DNA from: Levilactobacillus suantsaiihabitans
Lineage (GTDB): Bacteria > Bacillota > Bacilli > Lactobacillales > Lactobacillaceae
Direction: 5' to 3'
Assembly (NCBI RefSeq): GCF_004745505.1
Contig: NZ_RKLX01000009.1
Location: 53,183 to 117,182, forward strand
DNA length: 64,000 nucleotides
Shown: positions 36,025 through 43,698 of the stretch, piece by piece
Numbering within the stretch: the stretch's first letter is position 1
How the letters are laid out: the number at the start of each line of letters is the position of its first letter
Position numbers and translations under genes: made by a program
The notes under the pieces: generated by a model
What the model saw: only the letters and a program-made list of their open reading frames with translations
Database searches by the model: none
What the model was told of the DNA's origin: nothing

Positions 36025-36663
36025 TTAATTTTTGAAAATACTTTGACCGCGTTCGAAGTCAAACGGTTCACCGACCGTGTAGTCGTCCGGCAAGATCAAG
36101 GCGCCTGGTTTCTGCGGGGCATTGGCAAGCTTGAGCTCACGACCAGAACAGATCATCCCGTTGCTGGCAACGCCGCGGAGTTCACCGGGCCAGATGATCA
36201 GACCGTTGGGCATCATGGCCCCAACTTTGGCCACGACCACCTTGATGTCCGCCTGCATGTTCGGTGACCCACTCACGATTTGCAGAGACTCGTCGTTATC
36301 CACGACGGTCTCCGTCACCAGCAAGTGATCGGAGTCAGGGTGCGGCTTGGCCGATTTCACGTAGCCCACCACGAAGCGCGAACTGGTCTCTGCGACCAAT
36401 TCACCAGCAAAGCCAGCGTCCTCCAAGGCGGTATTCAATGCCGCCACATCATCAGCCGACAAATCGACCTGGCCGTTGCCACTGATCTCTGGCAAGATGT
36501 CAGAGACTTTCAAGAAGTTGTAGCCTAAGGTCTTTTCCGTCGCTGCATCATAGATCCGCGCGATATTGTCCCGTACCGTGTGGGCTTGGGTCGCCGAATC
36601 CTGCGCAACAACAACAATCAAAGTATCCCCTAATTCTTTAGGGTTGTAACTAGCAATTAACAT
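36025..36663 (-). CDS. ytpR: YtpR-like tRNA-binding-domain protein
   Basis: A 212-residue protein. An N-terminal DUF4479 segment (1-90) is followed by a tRNA-binding OB fold: VVGYVKSAKPHPDSDHLLVT, VSGSPNMQADIKVVVAKVGA and GELRGVASNGMICSGREL are the classic EMAP/Arc1p elements. Homologous to the free PheT N-domain (YtpR). Role unknown; gene order ytpP-ytpR-sftA-murC is conserved with Bacillus. Confidence 0.93.
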   Translation of the reverse strand: MLIASYNPKELGDTLIVVVAQDSATQAHTVRDNIARIYDAATEKTLGYNFLKVSDILPEISGNGQVDLSADDVAALNTALEDAGFAGELVAETSSRFVVGYVKSAKPHPDSDHLLVTETVVDNDESLQIVSGSPNMQADIKVVVAKVGAMMPNGLIIWPGELRGVASNGMICSGRELKLANAPQKPGALILPDDYTVGEPFDFERGQSIFKN

Positions 36664-36685
36664 GTCTGAATCCTTTCCAACGGGT

Positions 36686-37018
36686 TTAGTTGGCGTTGGT
36701 CGTCAAAGAATTGATGAATTCTTCTACCTCTGCTTTAGTCTTACGATCCTTGTTCACTAACCGACCAATTTCTTGGCCATCGGCATAAGCAATGAAACTA
36801 GGAATGCCGAAAACGTTCAGCTCTACCGCCAGGTCGATGTTTTCATCCCGGTCGACGGCAATAAAGGTGTAGTCAGGATATTCTGCTTCGATCTCTGGCA
36901 TTGCGGGCTTGATAAAGGCGCAATCTGGGCACCAGGTCGCTGAGAAGAATAACATGGTTTTGCCTTCTTTAACAACGTCCTTTAAATCCGCAGCAGACAT
37001 CTTGGGTAATTGTTCCAT
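36686..37018 (-). CDS. ytpP: Thioredoxin-family protein YtpP
   Basis: A 110-residue thioredoxin-like protein. The active site is WCPDC in FSATWCPDCAFIKPAMPEI (about 29-47), with the cis-Pro in FGIPSFIAY. WCPDC rather than WCGPC marks the YtpP subgroup. Probable disulfide or bacillithiol-type redox role. It lies 22 bases before ytpR. Confidence 0.92.
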   Translation of the reverse strand: MEQLPKMSAADLKDVVKEGKTMLFFSATWCPDCAFIKPAMPEIEAEYPDYTFIAVDRDENIDLAVELNVFGIPSFIAYADGQEIGRLVNKDRKTKAEVEEFINSLTTNAN

Positions 37019-37281
37019 GAATGAGCACTCCTTTTTCAGTTAGTTTTAAAAGTTAACATCAACCATTATAGCATGACTGGCTAAATATACACGGTTTTTG
37101 TTTGTAAACCGGCCACAGTGAGTTTACCGGCCCGTTGGTGCGGGCAAAGCGCGCCAATTTACCCACTAATCAAGAAATTTGCGAAAAATCTGCCTTTTTA
37201 CGGGAACTTCCGCGCAATCATTGCTATACTAGGGGCAAGAAGTGATGGGAAGCATGCCCACAGAAATTAGGAGGCGGTAGC

Positions 37282-37605
37282 ATGGCTGCTAAGAACGGAC
37301 AATTGTATCAACTAAGTCTCACCGGGGTACTCGGGGGCTTAATGGGCGTTTTCATCACGCGCTTTTTCGGCGCTAACCGGCTCAACCCAGACGATATTTT
37401 GGAACAGGTCAAACGCCAATTCCGGCAAGAATCTCCTATCGAGGGTGCCTGGATTGAAAAGCACGCGGTCCCGTTTCAAAAGTTTGCGGTCAAGTCACGC
37501 GTCTACTACGGCGGCATTACCCGCTATGAAGACGACCAGCTGGTGCAATACCAGTTCGTGGCCGATGCCGAAACCGGCAGTGTCTTAGATATTCACCGAC
37601 TTTAA
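37282..37605 (+). CDS. Small anchored PepSY-like protein
   Basis: A 107-residue protein with one hydrophobic segment (12-30, LSLTGVLGGLMGVFITRFFG) and a domain with VKSRVYYGGITRYEDDQL then YQFVADAETGSVLDI, the beta hairpin of PepSY-like proteins. It is divergent from ytpP, as ytzB is in Bacillus. Family members are thought to bind or restrain peptidases. AGGAGG lies upstream of ATG. Confidence 0.75.
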   Translation: MAAKNGQLYQLSLTGVLGGLMGVFITRFFGANRLNPDDILEQVKRQFRQESPIEGAWIEKHAVPFQKFAVKSRVYYGGITRYEDDQLVQYQFVADAETGSVLDIHRL

Positions 37606-37806
37606 CCTTAATCAGAATAACTTGTTGCGTTAGTCCCTCAGGGCTGGCGCTTTTTTTCTGGCCGAAGAGATGCGTAAATCGGTTTATCGTTCGTGTTTAT
37701 CGTTTTACGTTATCATAAAAATAAAAATATCGCCGATGTCCCTACCAAATTATTAACATTCATGCTATACTTTTTAAAATTTGATATTGATTAAGGGGTG
37801 CTCGTT

Positions 37807-38748
37807 TTGCAAAATGTCTATTTTAATCACGATGGTAACGTCGACGACTTGGTCTCACTGTTATTACTGCTCCAAACGCCCGATATCCATTTGACCGGAG
37901 TCGGTGTGGTGGGTGCGGATTCATACGCCGAGCCTGCCGCGGCGGCCTCACGCAAGATCATCGACCTGTTTGGCGACCCACAGCAACCGCTCAGTGTGGC
38001 TGTATCTGATTCCCGGCCCGTGCATCAATTCCCGCAAAACTGGCGGCTGTCGGCCTATTCGTTTGACAACTTCCCAGTGCTAAACGAACGTGGCCACGTC
38101 ACGACCCCGCAAGCTAGCGCCCCGGCCCACCTGGACCTGATTGACAAGCTGCAAGCCACCCCCGGCAAAACGACCCTGGTGATGACCGGCCCGCTGACAG
38201 ACCTCGCCCGGGCACTGGCCATCGACCCCACCATCACTGATAAGATCGACAAGCTCTACTGGATGGGCGGCACCATGAACAACCAAGGTAACGTCGGCGA
38301 ACCCGACCAAGACGGCACCATGGAATGGAACGCCTTTTGGGACCCCGAAGCCGTCAAGACCGTCTGGGACAGTCCCCTAGACATCGTCATGATTGGCCTA
38401 GAAAGTACCGACCAAATTCCACTGACCGCCGAGCGCCGCCAGCATTGGGCCAGCCTTCGCAAATACCCCGCCATGGAACTGATTGGCTACGGCTATTCGT
38501 TGGTCATGGCCTTCGAAGCCGATTCCACCTACTACCTCTGGGACGTCTTGACCACCCTGACCAGTCGCTACCCGGAAATCGTCACTAGCAAGGTCGTTCA
38601 CGGCGACGTTCTGACCACTGGCCACGGCGCCGGGCGAACATTTCTGACACCGAACGGTCGCCCCATCACTCTAGTGACGCAGGTCGACCAGGCCCAATTC
38701 GACGCCCATTTTGATGCGTTGGCCAAGTCGGCGACCCGTAATTTTTGA
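37807..38748 (+). CDS. Inosine-uridine-type nucleoside hydrolase
   Basis: About 313 residues. I start it at TTG 37807 (M-QNVYFNHDGNVDDLVSLL), 6 bases after AAGGGGTG; the GTG at 37798 overlaps that box. The N-terminal calcium motif reads NHDGNVDD in place of the usual DTDPGxDD, a variant common in lactobacilli. GPLTDLARAL and LYWMGGTMNNQGNV follow, with further ligand residues in EWNAFWDPEA. It cleaves ribonucleosides to base and ribose for salvage. It is followed by the structured repeat. Confidence 0.9.
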   Translation: MQNVYFNHDGNVDDLVSLLLLLQTPDIHLTGVGVVGADSYAEPAAAASRKIIDLFGDPQQPLSVAVSDSRPVHQFPQNWRLSAYSFDNFPVLNERGHVTTPQASAPAHLDLIDKLQATPGKTTLVMTGPLTDLARALAIDPTITDKIDKLYWMGGTMNNQGNVGEPDQDGTMEWNAFWDPEAVKTVWDSPLDIVMIGLESTDQIPLTAERRQHWASLRKYPAMELIGYGYSLVMAFEADSTYYLWDVLTTLTSRYPEIVTSKVVHGDVLTTGHGAGRTFLTPNGRPITLVTQVDQAQFDAHFDALAKSATRNF

Positions 38749-38771
38749 CCTTCAGTTACCAACTGAAGGTT
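38749..38771 (+). terminator. Palindrome just after the nucleoside hydrolase stop
   Basis: ACCTTCAGTT and AACTGAAGGT form a perfect 10-base stem with a 3-base loop immediately after the stop codon. No T run follows, so it may be an mRNA-stabilising structure or the left border of the repeat; the far end of that repeat also carries TTCAACCTTCAA. Confidence 0.6.
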
Positions 38772-38810
38772 GAAAGGCGAAAATCAACTGAAGCTATTGT
38801 TACCATGCGA

Positions 38811-39375
38811 CTTATGACGCCAAAAAATAGTCGTTTACAGCCTCACAATGCAAACTGGCCGCCTTACCGTTCGCCAAATATGGGTTGGAACGCTGGGGCG
38901 GACGGGTCGAGCCGAAAGTCGCGTCTCAAAGACGCCAGTTCCCTAAGCGGCAAGAGCCACGCCGCTTAGGGAACTCCCACGGCTGAACCCATATTTGGCG
39001 AACTCTCGGCTACTGTGGCGCACGTTAGTAACAGTTGTCTTAACCCCAGATAGTAGTTACATTGACGACTAGTCTTTCATTAACACAGTACCGTCAACCT
39101 TGCCGGAGGCAGCCAGGGATGGCCCCATCCGGGTCGGCGGTGTTGGCTGAGGTTTTTTCTCAGCCTACAGCGCGGGACGACTCGAGAGACTGGCGGACTT
39201 TGCCAGGCTTTCAAGCGAACCGGAAGACCACTACTCAGTCTGGAGGTGTTCCCCAGAGCAGGCGGAACCCTGACTGACGTAGGCACCCGGTTTCACCAAT
39301 TTCAGGTGTCAGAACACCGTCATTACGGTAATTAGCGTGTTAATTTCACTTTCAACCTTCAATTACCAACCAAAC
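38811..39375. repeat. Structured dispersed repeat, copy A
   Basis: A non-coding element of about 560 bases between convergent genes. Its left half is a large hairpin: 18-base perfect arms GTTCGCCAAATATGGGTT (38869-38886) and its complement (38986-39003), enclosing a 15-base perfect inner hairpin with arms AGTTCCCTAAGCGGC (38937-38951) and its complement (38961-38975). The right half (39202-39365) contains small hairpins (GGTGTCAGAACACC; ACCGTCATTACGGT). Copy A has about 45 extra bases near 39130-39175, with a GGCTGAG/CTCAGCC stem, that copy B lacks. No open frame with a ribosome-binding site is present. Confidence 0.9.
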
Positions 39376-39380
39376 CTACA

Positions 39381-39421
39381 ACAAAAGGGACTATGACATT
39401 TCGCCACAGCCCCTTTTGTGT
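39381..39421 (-). terminator. Terminator of pepV-uspA
   Basis: On the minus strand AAAAGGGGCTGTGGC pairs imperfectly with GTCATAGTCCCTTTTGTTG. Confidence 0.7.
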
Positions 39422-39429
39422 CGGTGCAA

Positions 39430-39936
39430 TTATTCTGCGATTTTTTTCAAACTCTGCGCCTGGTTGTGAATATCCGTCCGGACGATCAACACGTCACAGA
39501 TGGCATTGGCCACGACGTAACTCGCCGTCGACCCCATCAACATGCGCTCCACCACGTTGACCCCGGTGGCGCCTAGCATGATCAGATCGGCCTGATATTC
39601 CTCGGGCAATGTTTTTGCCAAGTCAACCTTCGCGTGACCGTAGAAGACAGCGGTAACCACCTGTTCGACGCCCGCATCTTGGGCCCGCCGCCGGTATTTA
39701 TCGACCGTCGCTTCCAATTTTTGCCGCGATTCGTCCATCACCCGTTGGTCAACGTAGCCGAAGCCCACCTGGGTATCGCTGCCCAGACCGACGTAATCGC
39801 CGCCACTCATGACGGTAACGATGATCAGCTCAGCCTGGTTACGCACGGCCACCGCAATGGCTTTGTCCAATGCCCGGCGTGCCTGCCGCGACCCATCGAC
39901 GCCGACTAAAATATGCTTATATTCTGCGGCCATCAT
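39430..39936 (-). CDS. Universal stress protein (UspA family)
   Basis: About 168 residues. ATG 39936 has GAAGGAG 5 bases upstream (ATG 39933 is also possible). The fold is complete: YKHILVGVDGSRQARRALDK at the start, LIMLGATGVNVVERMLMGSTASYVV with the G-2x-G-9x-GS ATP-binding signature, and the DVLIVR end. A cytoplasmic ATP-binding stress protein. It follows pepV by 22 bases and shares its transcript. Confidence 0.92.
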   Translation of the reverse strand: MMAAEYKHILVGVDGSRQARRALDKAIAVAVRNQAELIIVTVMSGGDYVGLGSDTQVGFGYVDQRVMDESRQKLEATVDKYRRRAQDAGVEQVVTAVFYGHAKVDLAKTLPEEYQADLIMLGATGVNVVERMLMGSTASYVVANAICDVLIVRTDIHNQAQSLKKIAE

Positions 39937-39958
39937 TCTCACTCCTTCGCCGATCAGC

Positions 39959-41359
39959 CTACTTGGTCAATTCATAAATGGCCTGACCGTAAATCGCCAT
40001 GGCCTTCAACAAGTCGGCTGCCGGTTGAAATTCATCGGCCTGGTGCATGGTGTCGGCCGTGCCGGGGAACAAGGCCCCAAAGGCGACCCCACGCTTCATC
40101 AACCGACCGTAAGTTCCACCACCCACAACTTCGGGTTGGGCGGTCATGTCGCCAGTCTGTTGCCGGTAAACGTCCATCAACGTGGCTACGATTGGGTCGC
40201 TTGGGTCAACGTAATGGGGCACCATTTCGCGACCCTGCTTGATGGTCGCCGCCATGTTAGCTGTCGCCTTGGTCAGTCCGGCTTCAATGTCGGCCGCTCC
40301 TGTCCCAGTTGGGTACCGGAAGTTGGTGTTGATCAACGCCCCTTGGTCGGCCTTAAACGTTTGCACACCCACGTTCATAGTCAAATCACCCATCACTTTA
40401 TCCGTGAAGGCAATACCTAACTTGTGCGCGCGTGAATCATCGTGCAATTCGTTGGCTAGCAGGCTCAAGAAATCGGCCGCATCGCCTCCGAAATTATAGT
40501 CGTTCAAGAAACTGGCCAGATAAGTCCCCGCGTTGATGCCGTTTTTGGGTTCCATCCCGTGAGCCGCTTTACCGATCACTTCGAAGTGCAAGCCTTGCGC
40601 GTCAACCGTCGTTTCCCCGGTAACGGGCACTTGGTCTAAGAATTGTTTGAACGCCGCAACCAATTGGTCATTGTCGGCACCTGTCACCGTAGCTTCGGCG
40701 TCACGCGGTACCATGTTTTCTCGCAGACCGGATTCAAAGTCGACTAAGGTCAATTCCCCGCCGTTGGTCCCGGCAAAATTGGTCGTGAAGGTCACGTTAC
40801 CTTTTTCACCGTTGATCAGGGGGAACTCAGCATCCGGTGAGAAGCCCAGCGTTGGTGCTGGTTCCAAGTCGAGGTAATGGTTCATCCCCGTCCAGTCGCT
40901 TTCTTCGTCGGTCCCAATAATGAAGCGGATCTTGATCTTAGGGTCGATGCCTTGGTCTTTCAACATCTTTAACCCATAGTAAGCTGCCAAGGCAGGCCCC
41001 TTATCATCTGAGGTCCCCCGGCCGTACAAGTTACCGTCTTTTTCCGTCAGGGTAAAGGGATCCGTGTGCCACCCCTTGCCTGCTGGCATCACGTCGGCGT
41101 GCCCCAGGATTGCCAGCGTGTCTTCACCCGAACCGTATTCGACGTAGCCGGCTAAATTATCCAGATTCTTGGTTTTAAAACCGTCGCGTTCCGCCAAGCC
41201 TAAAAATGCGATCAAAGCCTTAGCTGGACCTGGTCCCAAGGGATACTCATCGGTGGCCTGTGAATCATCACGAGAACTGTCGATACCGACCAAGGTGGTC
41301 AGATCAGCGATATAGTCCTCCCGGTAGTGTTCAGATAGCTTTTGCCAATCAATTGCCAT
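39959..41359 (-). CDS. pepV: Dipeptidase PepV
   Basis: A 466-residue M20 dizinc dipeptidase that cleaves a broad set of dipeptides after oligopeptide uptake. ILGHADVMPAGKGWHTDPF gives the first His/Asp, GRGTSDDKGPALAAYYGLK the bridging Asp, and GTDEESDWTGMNHYL the Glu. The lid domain contains GKAAHGMEPKNGINAG, and the last His lies in GVAFGALFPGTADTMHQADE. Length equals that of known lactobacillar PepV. Confidence 0.96.
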   Translation of the reverse strand: MAIDWQKLSEHYREDYIADLTTLVGIDSSRDDSQATDEYPLGPGPAKALIAFLGLAERDGFKTKNLDNLAGYVEYGSGEDTLAILGHADVMPAGKGWHTDPFTLTEKDGNLYGRGTSDDKGPALAAYYGLKMLKDQGIDPKIKIRFIIGTDEESDWTGMNHYLDLEPAPTLGFSPDAEFPLINGEKGNVTFTTNFAGTNGGELTLVDFESGLRENMVPRDAEATVTGADNDQLVAAFKQFLDQVPVTGETTVDAQGLHFEVIGKAAHGMEPKNGINAGTYLASFLNDYNFGGDAADFLSLLANELHDDSRAHKLGIAFTDKVMGDLTMNVGVQTFKADQGALINTNFRYPTGTGAADIEAGLTKATANMAATIKQGREMVPHYVDPSDPIVATLMDVYRQQTGDMTAQPEVVGGGTYGRLMKRGVAFGALFPGTADTMHQADEFQPAADLLKAMAIYGQAIYELTK

Positions 41360-41589
41360 GATTGGACCTCCTTCATTTATTCGGACCTCACGTCCGGTCT
41401 ATGGTCACGCGTTTGTCATCGCCCGCGGTTCTCCGCGTCAAAAGCGTTTTCAAACTAACCTTAGCATAATTCTAGCATATCGCCCGCCAAATGTAAGCCG
41501 ATTTCACTGGCAAAATCACAATTCACCTGAGACGGCCGGGTTTTCCAGTGGCGTGCTATACTGAAAGAGAAAATGAGGAGGCTTTTTTC

Positions 41590-42423
41590 ATGGAAACCTT
41601 AACGGATAAAATTCTCACGAGCACCATCCGCCAGCGGCCGGCCGATAGCTACAAGGGCACTTATGGTCGCGTCACACTGATTGGCGGCAACCGCAACTTC
41701 GGTGGCGCCATTCTGATGGCCAGTGCCGCTGCCGTGTACGCCGGTGCCGGGCTGGTCACCACCATCACCGACGCCAGCAATCAGGGAAGCCTGCACGCCC
41801 GCCTACCCGAAGCCATGTTTGCCGATATCGCCGACGTAAGTCAGACCCAGGCGTTGGTCCAAGGCACCGATGTCGTGGTCATTGGTCCCGGCTTGGGGAC
41901 GGACGAGGCCGCCCTACAAGTTCTGACAAACGTCTTGCGGACGGTCACGCCCAACCAAACACTGGTGATCGACGGCTCCGCCATCACGTTGGTGGCAAAA
42001 TACCAGTTAGCCTTACCCCAGGCTCACTTAATCTTTACGCCACATCAGATGGAATGGCAACGACTCAGTGGCATCGTAATTGCCGAGCAAACGCCGACGG
42101 CCAATCGCCAGGCCGTGGACCGATTGCACGCCACCGTGGTGGTCAAATCCCACCGTACCGAGATCTACACAGCTACGCAGACCTACGTCAATCCATTAGG
42201 GACGCCCGCCCAAGCCACCGGTGGCATGGGCGACACGCTGGCGGGAATGATTGGCGGGTTCACCGCACAATTCACCCCGCAAGAGCAAGCCGTGTGCGCC
42301 GCCGTCTACACCCACAGCGCCATTGCCGAAGAATTGGCCCAGACCCAGTACGTGGTCTTGCCTAGCCAAATCGCCGCTGACCTGCCACGGTTCATGAAGG
42401 CACATGAGGGCACACAAGCTTAA
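41590..42423 (+). CDS. nnrD: ADP/ATP-dependent NAD(P)H-hydrate dehydratase
   Basis: A 277-residue YjeF C-domain protein that repairs hydrated NADH/NADPH. I start it at ATG 41590 (METLTDKIL), 8 bases after GAGGAGG. IGGNRNFGGAILMASAAAVY and VIGPGLGTDEAAL are the nucleotide loops, and TGGMGDTLAGMIGGF the catalytic GMGD motif. The epimerase domain is not fused. The gene is divergent from pepV and followed by repeat copy B. Confidence 0.94.
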   Translation: METLTDKILTSTIRQRPADSYKGTYGRVTLIGGNRNFGGAILMASAAAVYAGAGLVTTITDASNQGSLHARLPEAMFADIADVSQTQALVQGTDVVVIGPGLGTDEAALQVLTNVLRTVTPNQTLVIDGSAITLVAKYQLALPQAHLIFTPHQMEWQRLSGIVIAEQTPTANRQAVDRLHATVVVKSHRTEIYTATQTYVNPLGTPAQATGGMGDTLAGMIGGFTAQFTPQEQAVCAAVYTHSAIAEELAQTQYVVLPSQIAADLPRFMKAHEGTQA

Positions 42424-42442
42424 ACCAATGGTTACCACCTAA

Positions 42443-42945
42443 CCCATGACGTCAAAAATAGTCATTCTCAGCCTCACAATAAGAACTGGCCGCCTACCGT
42501 TCGCCAAATATGGGTTGGAACGCTGGGGCGGACGGGTCGAGCCAAAAGGCGGTCTCGACGCCTCGCTTTGAGCCGAAGAACACGTCTCAAAGACGCCAGT
42601 TGTCTAAGCGGCATGAACCGTGCCACTAAGACAACTCCCACGGCTGAACCCATATTTGGCGAACTCTCGGCTACGGTAGTGCGTGCCAGCAACAGTTGCC
42701 TTAACCCCAGGTAGTAGCTAAACTGACGGAGGTAGCCAGGGTGGAACCAGCGGAATGACTTGAGAGACTGGTGAGCTTTGCCGGGCTCTCAAGCGAACCG
42801 GAAAACCGCTTCTCAGGCGGGAGATGTTCTCCAGAACAGACGGAACCCTTGGCTAACGCAGGCACCTGTTTTACCAATTTTAGGTGTCAGAACACCGCTG
42901 TTACGGCAATCAACGCGTTAATTTTAGATTCAGCCCTCAGATAGT
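42443..42945. repeat. Structured dispersed repeat, copy B
   Basis: Second near-complete copy, again between convergent genes. The outer arms are identical to copy A (42499-42516 with 42647-42664). The inner hairpin is AGTTGTCTAAGCGGC (42598-42612) with 42622-42636: 13 of 15 positions pair, and two of those pairs differ from copy A on both strands (C-G to G-C, C-G to T-A), so pairing is kept while sequence changes. An insertion at about 42545-42577 (GGCGGTCTCGACGCC then TCGCTTTG) is absent from A but is found inverted near 47.1 kb. The right half aligns with copy A and with 21946-22105. Confidence 0.9.
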
Positions 42946-42952
42946 AACCAAA

Positions 42953-42998
42953 AAATCCCTTGATGAACCGCCAACACAGCGGCTCATCAAGGGATTTG
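42953..42998 (-). terminator. Terminator of the flippase/RsuA-like operon
   Basis: On the minus strand AAATCCCTTGATGAGCCGC pairs with GCGGTTCATCAAGGGATTT, followed by a T run. Confidence 0.92.
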
Positions 42999-43002
42999 TC
43001 AG

Positions 43003-43686
43003 TTACTCTGTTTTCAAGTCGAGTGGTCCGTTCAACGCATCAATTTCGTTGGCGAATAGCCCCCTGTAGGTGCCTACCGCTAGATCGACTGGCAAGGCCA
43101 CGGGGCCGAACTGGGTACGCACCACTGGCTCATTAGCATGGGCCAGGTTGCTTAACGCACTGACACCAGCCGCCACATCGGTGGTCGTTAATGCCACCGT
43201 CACAGTCTGGTGGACCGTATCCACTTGGCTGGTCACATCTTGAAAGGCCACGTTTGCCGACAGGTCTGGCACCGTCGTTCCCGCCAGGACGATCTGCAGG
43301 GTGCTCCGCCAATTTTGCCGGGCGACGTCCGCTAAGAATCGTTCGTCGTCGCTGGCCAGGACCAGGCCGACCGCTTCTTTCGGCAGATTGGCCAATGCCT
43401 TGAGCGACCGCTGCTGATCCAAGGAATTCAAGAGGCTCCCCAAACTCCGCTGACTGGTCGGCTCCAGGTTCAACACGAAGCCGACGGGTTTATTAAAGAG
43501 CAAATATTGGGGTTGGCGACCCGTGACGGTCAAGCCGTCCACCCGCACCTGTTGGTCACTGGTGACGTCGGTCCGCGGCGAATCCACGACTTGGTCATCG
43601 ACTGTGACCCGTCCTTGGCGTAACAACCGGAAAATCTGTCCAGGTGTCCCCTGCCGATGGGCCGTTAAATAACGTTCGATGTTCAT
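43003..43686 (-). CDS. RsuA-family pseudouridine synthase-like protein lacking the catalytic Asp
   Basis: A 227-residue protein with an N-terminal S4 domain (1-60: IFRLLRQGRVTVDDQVV) and a pseudouridine-synthase fold (YLLFNKPVGFVLNL at 61-74). In active members a GRLDxxTxGLLLLT motif follows; here the same place reads ANLPKEAVGLVLAS, with Asn100 for Arg and Pro102 for the catalytic Asp. The C-terminal PVDLAVGTYRGLFANEI is conserved. It should keep RNA binding but not isomerise uridine. Start ATG 43686 lies 8 bases after GGAGG (a GTG stands directly before it). It follows the flippase gene by 12 bases. Confidence 0.85.
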   Translation of the reverse strand: MNIERYLTAHRQGTPGQIFRLLRQGRVTVDDQVVDSPRTDVTSDQQVRVDGLTVTGRQPQYLLFNKPVGFVLNLEPTSQRSLGSLLNSLDQQRSLKALANLPKEAVGLVLASDDERFLADVARQNWRSTLQIVLAGTTVPDLSANVAFQDVTSQVDTVHQTVTVALTTTDVAAGVSALSNLAHANEPVVRTQFGPVALPVDLAVGTYRGLFANEIDALNGPLDLKTE

Positions 43687-43698
43687 CACAAGTTCCTC

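Noticed and set aside
38749..38771. Palindrome taken as a plain rho-independent terminator
   Set aside because: No T run follows, so I list it with lower confidence as a possible repeat border or mRNA-end structure.
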